From the NCBI RefSeq assembly GCF_000758605.1, contig NZ_CP009282.1:806001-870000 (forward strand): a stretch of 64,000 nucleotides of DNA. The letters run 5' to 3'. Below are positions 34,888 to 43,400 of this stretch, piece after piece (the stretch's first letter is position 1; each line of letters starts with the position of its first letter). Position numbers and translations under genes: made by a program. This DNA is from Paenibacillus sp. FSL R5-0912. GTDB lineage: Bacteria > Bacillota > Bacilli > Paenibacillales > Paenibacillaceae. A model generated the notes under the pieces. That model was not told where the DNA came from, made no database searches, and saw only the letters and a list, made by a program, of their open reading frames with translations.

Positions 34888-37273
34888 TCAGGCGGTGGAA
34901 TTGCTCCGTATCGAGACGGAGCTTTTTACGCTATATGTGCAGGGGCGGCCCTATCATCCTACGGTGGAGACGTTGCAGCTTCATCGCTCTCCGGAGCAGG
35001 AGTGGGTGAATGCTCAGCTTGGAATTACCTGCTCGCAGCGGCTTGGGGAAGTACAGATTAAGGTGTTCTCGCCTGAAGCCTATGGGCTGATCGACTGGCA
35101 GCCGGGGGAGTCTTCCTTTCCTTGCTTTTATGAGACGCAGCCGTATGAACTGGTGATTCAGAATAAGAAGGCGGCCAAGCTTACTTTCTATCATGAAAAT
35201 GTGCTGCTCCGGCAGGCGGTTAAGCCTCTAGGTGAGTCTATCCTTGCAGGTGTGCTGAACTTTGGGAATGAGGTTGGGCTGACGGAATGGGAGATCCGGG
35301 GCGAAGGGCAGACGCTGCTGCGGGTGGAGATGGAGATTTTCCCCTCGAAGATGGAATATAAGCGGGATTACCAGAACCTTCTGCATGAGGTGAATGCGCA
35401 GATCTATAATTTGGCTTTTGATTTTCTGCGCCGGACCTATCAGCTAACTGGCCTTAAGGAGACGCAGCATCAGAGCCTGACGGAGTTCTTCGCCATCCTA
35501 CAGCATGTATTCAGACAGCTCTTGGATGCCGTTGAGCGGATCAACAAGAATCCTAATGTTGCGCTGCTCCAGGAGCGGCGGTTAATGGATGCAGGCCGGG
35601 TCAAGAAAGCCGGAAGAGAGAACATCCGTGAGCTCGCGAAGCATCCTGAACGGTTAAGAGAAGACATGAACCATGGGTTCTTAACCATCGGTAACCGGAG
35701 CTACACAGCATCCCACTTAATGGAGACACGGAAGCGCCTCGCCTATGATACAAGTGAGAACCGGTTCGTCCGCTGGATGCTGGAACGGATTCATGGCAAG
35801 CTGAAGGAGCTTAAGAACCGCTGGAAAAAGAACAACCGGACCTCAGATCCGCAGCTCATCCGAAGAATCGACACGATGCTCACTCAGCTGGAGCGGGTGC
35901 TTAAGATAGATTTTCTGCGGGAGGCCGGAGCGCTGAAGCAGATATCCGTAACACTAGTGCTGCAGATGGCCCCCGGATACCGGGAGGTCTATCGCTGTTA
36001 TCTCATGCTGCTCAAAGGCCTGTCAATTCAAGGTGACCTGCTTCGCCTATCCATGAAGGATGTCGCGCAGCTCTATGAATACTGGTGCTTCCTTAAGCTG
36101 AATCAGCTTCTGGGGCAGAAGTATAGGCTGGTGAAGCAGGATATCATTAAGGTGAACCGGAACGGGATCTTTGTGACGCTGGATCGCTCGCAGAGCTCGA
36201 AGATGGTCTATGAGAATCCTGTTAACGGGGAGCAGTTCATCCTGTACTATAATGCGATTCCTGGAACAGATAGGACCCCAACGCTCAGTCAACGTCCTGA
36301 CAATGTGCTTACCTTGAAGAAGAAGGATGCGGGTCAGATCAAGGAGTATAAGTATGTGTTCGATGCGAAGTATCGGTTGAATCCGGCGTATGAGGGGACT
36401 TCTTATCAGCAGAAATATGGTCAGCCTGGGCCGGAAGAGGATGACATTAATACGATGCACCGCTACCGGGACGCGATAGTCTATCAGGAGATAGGCTCCG
36501 GGGAATACGAACGAAGCATGTTCGGGGCGTATGTGTTATTTCCGTACCCTGATGAGGAGCGGTACAAGTCCCACCGTTTCTACAAAAGCATCGGGCTGCT
36601 CAACATTGGCGCCTTGCCGTTCCTGCCGAATTCCACAAGTCTGGTGGAGCAATTCCTGGCAGAGATTATTCAGGATAGTCCGGAAAAAGCTTACGAACGC
36701 TCGACACGTCCACGTGGGACGAAAGAATACTACGCCAATCAGCTGGCGGGCAAAAATGTGCTGGTCGGTTCAGTCCGGGGGCCGGAACAGGTAGCGGTGG
36801 CGGTGCGGGAAGCTTTTTATCATATGCCGCTTAAGAATCTATCCGATGTAAAAATCCTCACTCAGCTCGAATACGTCGCCATGTGCCAATCTCGCAAAAA
36901 GTTCGTTGATCCCGCCAAAACAGGCATTCACTGGGTAGGGAAGGTAGCGGATTGGAAGGTGCTGCAGCGTAAGGAGATTAAGGAAGTCCCTTGTCGGCCG
37001 GGTACCGAGGAGGATCTGTATGTACGCTTCACGGTTGAGGAATGGAAGAGCTTAGCTGTTCCTATTACGCTAGGAGGACAAGGAATTCTCACGGTGCTCT
37101 ACACCAGTAAGTATATCCTGGACCGGTCCTTGGAGATTGCTGAGCTCCGGCTGGAAACGGAGGAAGCGCTCCGGGAATGGCGGGAGAAGCGGCGTAAGGG
37201 CAGAGTTAAGGTGAGGCTGGATCATGAGGAGTATGTGGATTTGGGTAGTGTTGTGGAGGTTAGGAATATATAG
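34859..37273 (+). CDS. DUF2357 / McrC-like nuclease partner
   Basis: An 804-residue protein of the DUF2357 (McrC-related) type. The N-terminal half is a beta-rich plus long helical region (residues about 180-380, Arg-rich, coiled-coil-like near ERIHGKLKELKNRWKKNNRT). The nuclease core is near residue 500: KYVFDAKYRLNPAY has the PD-(D/E)xK catalytic D-x-K form (D502, K504), preceded by acidic and aromatic strands. Its start overlaps the McrB-like gene by 29 bases, so the two are coupled. Together they should form a type IV-like restriction complex cutting foreign, possibly modified, nucleic acid. GC composition matches the 3' part of the McrB-like gene. Confidence 0.82.
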   Translation: MDSPHTGFLNQAVELLRIETELFTLYVQGRPYHPTVETLQLHRSPEQEWVNAQLGITCSQRLGEVQIKVFSPEAYGLIDWQPGESSFPCFYETQPYELVIQNKKAAKLTFYHENVLLRQAVKPLGESILAGVLNFGNEVGLTEWEIRGEGQTLLRVEMEIFPSKMEYKRDYQNLLHEVNAQIYNLAFDFLRRTYQLTGLKETQHQSLTEFFAILQHVFRQLLDAVERINKNPNVALLQERRLMDAGRVKKAGRENIRELAKHPERLREDMNHGFLTIGNRSYTASHLMETRKRLAYDTSENRFVRWMLERIHGKLKELKNRWKKNNRTSDPQLIRRIDTMLTQLERVLKIDFLREAGALKQISVTLVLQMAPGYREVYRCYLMLLKGLSIQGDLLRLSMKDVAQLYEYWCFLKLNQLLGQKYRLVKQDIIKVNRNGIFVTLDRSQSSKMVYENPVNGEQFILYYNAIPGTDRTPTLSQRPDNVLTLKKKDAGQIKEYKYVFDAKYRLNPAYEGTSYQQKYGQPGPEEDDINTMHRYRDAIVYQEIGSGEYERSMFGAYVLFPYPDEERYKSHRFYKSIGLLNIGALPFLPNSTSLVEQFLAEIIQDSPEKAYERSTRPRGTKEYYANQLAGKNVLVGSVRGPEQVAVAVREAFYHMPLKNLSDVKILTQLEYVAMCQSRKKFVDPAKTGIHWVGKVADWKVLQRKEIKEVPCRPGTEEDLYVRFTVEEWKSLAVPITLGGQGILTVLYTSKYILDRSLEIAELRLETEEALREWREKRRKGRVKVRLDHEEYVDLGSVVEVRNI

Positions 37274-37302
37274 TGAAATAAATAGAGTGAAGAAAGTGAA
37301 TC

Positions 37303-37340
37303 CATGGTTGTGTTTTACGTTGTAAAACATTGTCACCATG
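37303..37340. promoter_or_regulatory. Long imperfect palindrome after the McrC-like gene
   Basis: atggt-tg-tgttttac-gtt-gtaaaaca-ttgtc-accat forms a 13-bp interrupted stem. It lies 30 bases after the nuclease stop and contains the -35 of the predicted antitoxin promoter. It could be a weak terminator or an operator. Confidence 0.45.
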
Positions 37341-37347
37341 GTATAAT
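37320..37347 (+). promoter_or_regulatory. Predicted promoter of the antisense antitoxin RNA
   Basis: TTGTAA (37320-37325), a 16-base spacer and a perfect TATAAT (37342-37347). No reading frame follows on this strand before a strong terminator, so it should make a small RNA beginning near 37353. Confidence 0.6.
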
Positions 37348-37375
37348 GAACTCAGAAACAGCGTACAATGGCAAA

Positions 37376-37402
37376 GAGAGCCGTGCTGGTAACACGACTC
37401 TC
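37376..37402 (-). terminator. Predicted terminator of the toxin mRNA
   Basis: gagagccgtg (37376-37385) pairs with cacgactctc (37393-37402); on the minus strand TTTGCC follows. It would end the toxin transcript about 85 bases after its stop, leaving a long 3' region that overlaps the antisense RNA. Confidence 0.6.
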
Positions 37403-37455
37403 TGCGCAATAGCCGCTTTTAAGGGCGGAGGCTTTTAAAGGTAGACCAGTCAAAG

Positions 37456-37496
37456 AATAGACCGCTTCCCTTGAGAAGGGCGGTCTATTTCTTTTT
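37456..37496. terminator. Strong hairpin ending the antitoxin RNA
   Basis: aatagaccgc / gcggtctatt with an inner cctt / aagg pairing, followed by tctttttg on the plus strand. The toxin stop codon lies within its right arm. Confidence 0.8.
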
Positions 37497-37568
37497 GAGG
37501 TAATTTAGCAGCGCGATAATGAACATGCCGAACATGAACATCAGGGACAATGCTTGATAAACCTCCAT
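37485..37568 (-). CDS. Holin-like type I toxin peptide
   Basis: A 27-residue peptide from ATG 37568, preceded by a GGGGGGTGA ribosome site. It has an acidic first residue pair, one hydrophobic membrane-spanning segment (YQALSLMFMFGMFIIALLN) and a Lys-rich end (YLKKK). This size and layout match the putative holin-like toxins of the TxpA/BsrG/YonT group, which depolarise or disrupt the cell membrane when expressed without their antisense RNA. An antisense promoter, RNA and paired terminators surround its 3' end as expected. It sits at the right border of the defence-like island, consistent with a stabilising or abortive role. Confidence 0.8.
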   Translation of the reverse strand: MEVYQALSLMFMFGMFIIALLNYLKKK

Positions 37569-37677
37569 TGGCGTCACCCCCCTTCCGGGAGATTAGCCGA
37601 CCGCCCATATAAGCCTTCCATTGCTTCTGCGATTATATCATGAATGGAAAAATTTGAATATACGAACCCAATCCCCC

Positions 37678-37726
37678 AAAAAAGCTCAAGCGCAGGGCTC
37701 CCCACACCTGCCTTTGGGCTTTTTTC
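37678..37726. terminator. Bidirectional terminator-like hairpin
   Basis: aaaaaagctcaagcgcagg pairs imperfectly with cctgcctttgggctttttt, with T runs on both strands. On the minus strand it would end transcripts coming from 37755-37913 before the toxin gene. Confidence 0.65.
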
Positions 37727-37754
37727 TATGCCCCCAAGTTCCTCTCTTGGAAAT

Positions 37755-37913
37755 TTATTCTTCCGTCGTAATACTTTCGCCATGTTCGTTGCGCTGGATA
37801 TCAGCGATGATAGGACCTGTAAGATAACGCCGAGCGCGTTCATCATGCATCCGGTTCTTATCCGGGCGGGCGTAACGAGGCGGGGATCTCAGTTGATCCC
37901 GCAGTGCCGGCAT
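37755..37913 (-). CDS. Possible small protein, 52 residues
   Basis: A frame from ATG 37913 to TAA 37755-37757, rich in Arg and acidic residues (RPDKNRMHDERARRYLTG, then IIADIQRNEHGESITTEE). An internal ATG 22 codons in gives a 31-residue version. There is no clear ribosome site for either start. It is followed 29 bases later by a terminator-like hairpin on the same strand, which supports a transcript. Not recognised; may be a relic. Confidence 0.3.
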   Translation of the reverse strand: MPALRDQLRSPPRYARPDKNRMHDERARRYLTGPIIADIQRNEHGESITTEE

Positions 37914-38289
37914 GTATGTTACGGTATCCTGTACGGTCCGTTTCGGTAAGAGTCCCTAATCGCCTTCTAAGCGACGTTGGTACAGTACTCGATTTCCATC
38001 GAGCGACAATTGAAGCACAATCTGAGTAAGGAAACCAATGGACAGAATCTCCAGCGGCTGGTATAGCGCACTGTAGTAGGGCTTTGCAATCCGTGGATAC
38101 CGATGGTGCGGCAGCTGGGGAGGCTGTGGCAAGGACAGAAGGGAACGAAGGCCGGCTGAAGTATGGGTTAGCCTCGGACTCAAATGTCCTCCCGGACCTC
38201 CCGGCAGACCCGTCTGTCTCAAATGTGATTCCGCCTGAGCTGCAGCGGGATTCTGTCAGCCATTGGTCAAACATGAAGGGGGCATACAT
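37914..38289. other. Gap before the SPFH gene, no supported gene
   Basis: A GC-rich stretch of 376 bases. A 70-codon frame from TTG 38084 runs on the plus strand into the SPFH gene start, ending with a four-base-type overlap (stop at 38294-38296), but it lacks a ribosome site and recognisable content. No clear promoter or terminator was found. Confidence 0.4.
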
Positions 38290-39393
38290 ATGTTGAAGCA
38301 AATCACGATTCAAGCGGATCAGCGCGGTCTGCTCTTTCATAAGGGAAGTTATGTGAAGCGGCTGCTACCGGGAACCTACCGTTACTTATCATGGTCGCAG
38401 CATACAGTGGCAGTACTGAATATTGCCAAACCGTTTATTGTCGAGGGCAAAGACCTGCAGCTATTTTTACAGGATGATGAACTCCTGCGGGAGCTCGATG
38501 TCGTACGCGTACAGGATCATGAGATTGTTCTGCACTATGAGGATGGCCAATTCATGCAAGTGCTGAAGCCGGGTGTGTATGCTTATTGGAACCTCCTCAG
38601 GAAGCACACCTTCGTACATACGGATATAGGGCAGCCGGAGCTGCCTGCCGGGATCGACCGCTCGATTATCCCGAAGCTTACTCCGTACGTGCAGTGCTGC
38701 GAAATCGCGAGCTACGAGCAGGGATTCCTGTTCTATGATCATACGCTCCAGCGGGAGCTTACGCCGGGTAAGTATTATTTCTGGAAGGGACCGGTCTCGG
38801 TGCTGACGAAGACAGTCGATCTAAGACAGCAGCAGATGGATCTGGTTGGCCAGGAAATGATGACAGAAGATAAGGTCTCGCTGCGTCTGAATTTCGTATG
38901 CCAGTACACCATCGTAAGTCCGCACCGCGTTCTGGAGATGAAGGGGTTTGACGAGCAGATACACATCCAGCTTCAGCTCCTGCTCCGGGAGTATGTCGGG
39001 ACGCTGAAGCTAGACGATCTCCTGAAACGAAAAGAGGATGTTGCCACATTCATTCTGTCCCGTATCCAGGAGAAGGAAGAAGCGTTCGGGGTACGCTTCC
39101 TCGGGGCGGGGGTGAAGGATGTCATTCTGCCGGGGGAAATGAAGGATATCCTAAACACCGTCCTGCTCGCAGAGAAGAAGGCGCAAGCGAACCTGCTTAC
39201 CCGCCGGGAAGAGACAGCTTCGACACGAAGCCTGCTCAATACGGCGAAGCTGATGGACGAGAATCAGACCCTGTTCCGTCTGAAGGAGCTGGAATTCCTT
39301 GAGAAAATATGCGACAAAATCGGTTCCATCTCTGTTACGGGCGGTGGAGACCTGCTGGAGCGGTTAAGCTCGCTTATTGGCAGTAATAAGTAG
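38290..39393 (+). CDS. SPFH/band-7 (slipin-like) protein
   Basis: A 367-residue protein starting at ATG 38290 with AAGGGGG upstream; an in-frame ATG at 38263 is poorly placed. Two related N-terminal beta segments (RGLLFHKGSYVKRLLPGTYR near residue 11, and QGFLFYDHTLQRELTPGKYY near residue 145) precede the SPFH core (about 170-290), where VDLRQQQMDLVGQEMMTEDKV and LRLNFVCQYTI are typical of slipins, followed by a charged coiled coil (AEKKAQANLLTRREETASTR). No membrane segment is seen, unlike flotillins. SPFH proteins form membrane-associated scaffolds. A terminator separates it from the unknown gene downstream. Confidence 0.8.
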   Translation: MLKQITIQADQRGLLFHKGSYVKRLLPGTYRYLSWSQHTVAVLNIAKPFIVEGKDLQLFLQDDELLRELDVVRVQDHEIVLHYEDGQFMQVLKPGVYAYWNLLRKHTFVHTDIGQPELPAGIDRSIIPKLTPYVQCCEIASYEQGFLFYDHTLQRELTPGKYYFWKGPVSVLTKTVDLRQQQMDLVGQEMMTEDKVSLRLNFVCQYTIVSPHRVLEMKGFDEQIHIQLQLLLREYVGTLKLDDLLKRKEDVATFILSRIQEKEEAFGVRFLGAGVKDVILPGEMKDILNTVLLAEKKAQANLLTRREETASTRSLLNTAKLMDENQTLFRLKELEFLEKICDKIGSISVTGGGDLLERLSSLIGSNK

Positions 39394-39419
39394 ATCGCCT
39401 CCTGGCGGTCTATTTTTTA
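39391..39419 (+). terminator. Terminator of the SPFH gene
   Basis: tagatcgcc (39391-39399) pairs with ggcggtcta (39404-39412) and is followed by ttttttat; the stem starts inside the stop codon. Confidence 0.85.
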
Positions 39420-39528
39420 TAGATAGATAGAATTAAGCTTAGTCAAAGTTCCGGAAAACAGGTGATTACATAGAAGCTATAGAACTAAGCTAGAGAGCCG
39501 ATTAAGCCAAACCCGAGGAAGTGATCCC

Positions 39529-40323
39529 ATGGACAACAAAGCAAAGAAAATCCTGATGAACACCTTCTGGACCTCTGCCGGCTGGAAGAATAGTCCTGCT
39601 GCCTTCACCGGTGAGGATTTCGACTATGCCAAAAGCAAAGGCCTAATGTTCGATCCTGTGACCATATCTCATGACGAGATTGTCTTGCGGCTGCATGAGC
39701 TGCACCAGACGATTACTAAGGAGCGGGTAGCCGCTGCGTTCCTGCACAGTCTGTCGACGAAGAAGGTCCATTTGCGGAGCGCCCTTTCGAGCTGGGTCCT
39801 GACTTCCGGTGTACCTGTGCATACCTATGAGCAGCGGAGTGTTGTACGGCCCAATTATAGCAGCTGCGGGGATTGTAACTTTCGCAGATTAATGTCTGAC
39901 CGGGAATATATGAATGAGGACTTGAATGTGCAGAATTTCGAACGGGTGAAGTGGGGTGGGATTCGTCTGAACTGGCTTTTATACTGCTGGCTGGACCTTG
40001 AATTATTAAGTAAAGAAGAAGAGTTCGAGGTTACCGCCGAGGATACTGCCATACTCTCCGGGATGCTCGAAGCGATACGGGATTGTGCGGACCATGAGAG
40101 TGCGCGGATGCTGGAGAAGCGGTGGAAGGACGTGGTTCCTTCGAGCAAGAATGAGCGGGATGTAATCATGGAGATCTGGGGCTATGCCGGATTGCTGGTA
40201 CCGCGGGACACACCCCGGAAGCGCAGAGGCGGGAGTTCTGATTATAACTCTATGGCGGAGTGGCAGGGGGATGACGGTTATTCGCAGGAGGCGGTAGAGT
40301 TGTATTTCGGTGCGTTTTTGTAA
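39529..40323 (+). CDS. Hypothetical protein with a Cys pair
   Basis: A 264-residue soluble protein starting at ATG 39529 after GAGGAAG. It is not recognised. Visible features: a helical N-terminus (KKILMNTFWTSAGWKNSP), the segment YSSCGDCNFRRLMSDREYMN with a C-x-x-C that could bind metal, an acidic helix (LSKEEEFEVTAEDTAILSGM), a region with WGYAGLLVPRDTPRKRRGG, and an acidic aromatic C-terminus. No signal or membrane segment. It follows the SPFH gene by 135 bases with a terminator between, and is followed by its own terminator, so it is probably transcribed alone. Confidence 0.65.
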   Translation: MDNKAKKILMNTFWTSAGWKNSPAAFTGEDFDYAKSKGLMFDPVTISHDEIVLRLHELHQTITKERVAAAFLHSLSTKKVHLRSALSSWVLTSGVPVHTYEQRSVVRPNYSSCGDCNFRRLMSDREYMNEDLNVQNFERVKWGGIRLNWLLYCWLDLELLSKEEEFEVTAEDTAILSGMLEAIRDCADHESARMLEKRWKDVVPSSKNERDVIMEIWGYAGLLVPRDTPRKRRGGSSDYNSMAEWQGDDGYSQEAVELYFGAFL

Positions 40324-40374
40324 TGACGTCTTTAGAACTTCAATAAGGATTCGTAAGTACTCTATTACTTCATG

Positions 40375-40397
40375 CCGCCACCATTCGTGGCGGTTTT
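40375..40397 (+). terminator. Terminator of the hypothetical gene
   Basis: ccgccac (40375-40381) pairs with gtggcgg (40387-40393) followed by tttt. It lies between the unknown gene and the giant FIVAR gene. Confidence 0.8.
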
Positions 40398-40474
40398 CTT
40401 GTTTATTCTACGTTTAGCGCTGTCGTGTAGAATAAATTGATGTAGAAAAAATGAAAATAATGGAGGAAAAGGCA

Positions 40475-43400
40475 TTGAGATTTAAACGGATAATCGCCTT
40501 GTTGCTAGTGTTTGCCATGATCATACCGACGAGCTTGATACATGCGGCTGATCTGGTGTTGAAAGAGGATGCAAATATAGTGAAGCAGACGCCTTCTGGT
40601 TTGACAGACCTGGAGGATACTATTGATGTTACGAATGAATCGTATGAGGCAGAGATCATTGTTACCTCTATGAATGGGATGTTGGCGTATAGTCCACAAT
40701 CTGTTCAATTATCAATTGTGGAAGATAGTCCGGTAGGCAAGCGGATTGTGGGCAATACACTGCTCATTGATCAAGGCGCACCAGCTGGAACGATTACCAT
40801 CAAAGCTGTATTGCCGGATGATTTCTATACTATTCATACTATTACTGTGAATTCAGGTGCGGGTACTCCGCAACCGGCGCAGCCAAGAATAGCCCATACG
40901 CTGCTGGATACAAGTGATCTTAATCATCTCATCATAAGTGCAACGGCACTGGATGACGGAATTCACAAATTACAGATAAGAACATTTTATAAGAATGCCT
41001 CTGGTATGGTAGGGGGGGACATTTCCAATCTGACCCGGGAAGGCAATAGTTCAGTATTTTCTGCAGACATTACCGATCAGGTCTCCAGTAAGATGAGAGA
41101 TTCCAATGCCTATGAAATGACTTATTTCTTCACGATGTTAGATGAAAATGAGGGATTCCTGCAATACCCCGAGGTTATTGACATGAACTCGTTGGAGGGA
41201 GCCTTGACGGTTAAGCTGGCGGATGCCCCGGACAACGGATCGGGAGAGCCTGAGTTAGATATAACTAATTTAGTTGCTAAGATTAATGAAGCGAAGGACT
41301 TATATTCCTTTTCAGTAGCTGGCAACGGCTTTGGGGAATACCCGGGAGAAGTGATGGATGCATTTAATACAGCTATCGAAGCTGCATCCCAGGCTAAAGA
41401 TACAGCTACAACCCAGGCTCAAATTGATGCTGCCTATCAAGATTTGCTGGGTTCCATATCAGCATTTAAGGCTGATGCCATCAAGGGAGCGAGTCGCTCG
41501 GACCTTATGGACAAATATGACGAAGCGATTATTCTTTATTGGGATGATACAAGAGGCGAAGGGGTTGGACAATACCCGCAACATGCAAAAGAAGCTTTAT
41601 TTACAGCCATTTTGTCAGTAGAGGGTGTCCTAAACAACCCAGCACCCCCTCAAGAAGAAATTGATAATGCCTACCAAAGTTTATCTTATGCGATAAAGGT
41701 ATACAGCGCTGCACAAATCAAAGCAGGCGATCCTGCACGGCTTCAGGTTAAAATTGATGAAGCCTGGGACCTTTTTATTGAGAGTAAAGTGGGCGATGAA
41801 CCTGGACAATATCCTGAACAAGCCTATTCGGCCTTCCTTGATGCTATTTCAGTAGCTGAAGAAGCGATCCGTTATACAACAACGCAAAAGAAAATTGATG
41901 AGGCTTATATAGCTTTATCAAATGGGATGCAAGAATTCCTTGCTGCAAAAAATCCCGAGCCGGATAAAACAGAGCTGCTTCAGGCGAAAATTAACGAAGC
42001 GCAACGGTTATGGGACTATGCTGACGTAGGGCCATACGTAGGTCAATATCCAGCTGAGGCAAAAGACGCGTTGGGAGCTGCTATTTATACCGCTAATGAA
42101 GGGTTGAACAACTCCTCCACAGAAGCTGAGCTGGATGCCACCTACCAAGCATTGAATGCTGCAATCACAACCTTTAAGAATGCTGAAAATAAAAGAGGAG
42201 ATGCGACGGCACTCAAGGCCAAAGCTGATGAAGCTTCGAATCTTTTACAGCATAGTCAACCAGGTAATGAACCTGGACAATATCCGCCGTTAATATTCAC
42301 CATGCTGGATCAAGCTATTGGAGAAGCAGAACTAATAATTATGAATTCATCAACTCAAGCGGAAATTGATGAGGCATACAGAGTCTTGGTGGATGCAGTA
42401 CAAACTTTCCTTGATGCGAAGATTACCGGTCCCGATAAAAAACCGCTTCAAGATAAAATTGCTGCAGCCGAAAGTTTTTTGAACGCCAGTGTAGAAGGTA
42501 CTAAAGTTGGACAATATCCGGTAGGTTCGAAGGATACCTTGCGTGGCTTCATAGATAAGGCATTTGCTACGTTAACGAACCTATTTGTTACACAAGTGGA
42601 AGTTGATGAAGCCTTAACTTCTGTGAATGGTGCATTGGCGGATTTTAAGGCCTCTGTAATTAAGGTTGGAGATAATACAGCACTTCAAGCCGCAATTATT
42701 GAGGCGAAAATCCTTTTGGAGGGAAGTACAGAAGGAAATACTGTAGGAGAATATCCGCTAGAAGCCATGGACTTACTGGCATCCGCGATTACAGATGCAG
42801 AAACTTTGGCTAACGAAGAAGCGACTCAAGCAGCTATTAATACGGCTATCCTAACTCTGAACAACGCAGTTGCAGCTTTTGAAGCTGCGGTGATCAAGGA
42901 AGGAAACAGCACAGAGCTCCAACTCAAAATTGAAGCAGCGAGAAATCTTTTGAGTTATAGCGTAGAGGGTGATCGCCCTGGAGAGTATCCGTCAGAAGCC
43001 TTCGATGCTTTGGATAAGGCTGTTGAAGCTGCTGAGATTCTGATTGATTCCCCCGGGACCCAACAACAGATTGATGATGCCCATCATGATTTGGTACAAG
43101 CAATCGTAGCTTTCGAAAATGCTAAGATTCAGGAAGGCGAGTATACCCCGCTTCTAGCGGCGATATCGGAAGCAACGACACTTTATGATAGTAGCCCGGA
43201 AGGCTACGGCGCAGGACAATATTGGCCGGAAGTCAAAGCGTTGTTCATGACAGCCATTGAGGCGGCAAACGTAGTAGCAGGCGGGCCGTCAACTCAAGAA
43301 GAAATAGAGGAAGCGCTCCAAACACTTGCGGATGCGGTTGAAGATTTTCAGCAATCTGTAGTTCGTGCCGGAGACAGCACAAACCTTCAATCGGTCATTA

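Larger units (their letters stand above)
37353..37496 (+). ncRNA. Predicted type I antitoxin RNA
   Basis: A non-coding transcript of about 145 nt predicted from the TATAAT at 37342-37347 to the terminator stem aatagaccgc (37456-37465) / gcggtctatt (37480-37489) with a T-rich tail. It is antisense to the 3' end and 3' untranslated region of the small toxin gene on the other strand (37485-37568), the arrangement of RatA/TxpA and related Bacillus type I systems. The exact start is inferred from the promoter, not observed. Confidence 0.6.

Noticed and set aside
26783..37273. Prophage or integrative element
   Set aside because: No integrase, terminase, portal, relaxase or flanking direct repeat was recognised; composition and defence content support an island but not a defined mobile element.
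38084..38296. 70-codon frame overlapping the SPFH gene start
   Set aside because: TTG start without ribosome site and no recognisable content; the overlap with the next gene may be chance.
37858..38340. 160-codon minus-strand frame
   Set aside because: No ribosome site, unusual composition and overlap with the SPFH 5' end.
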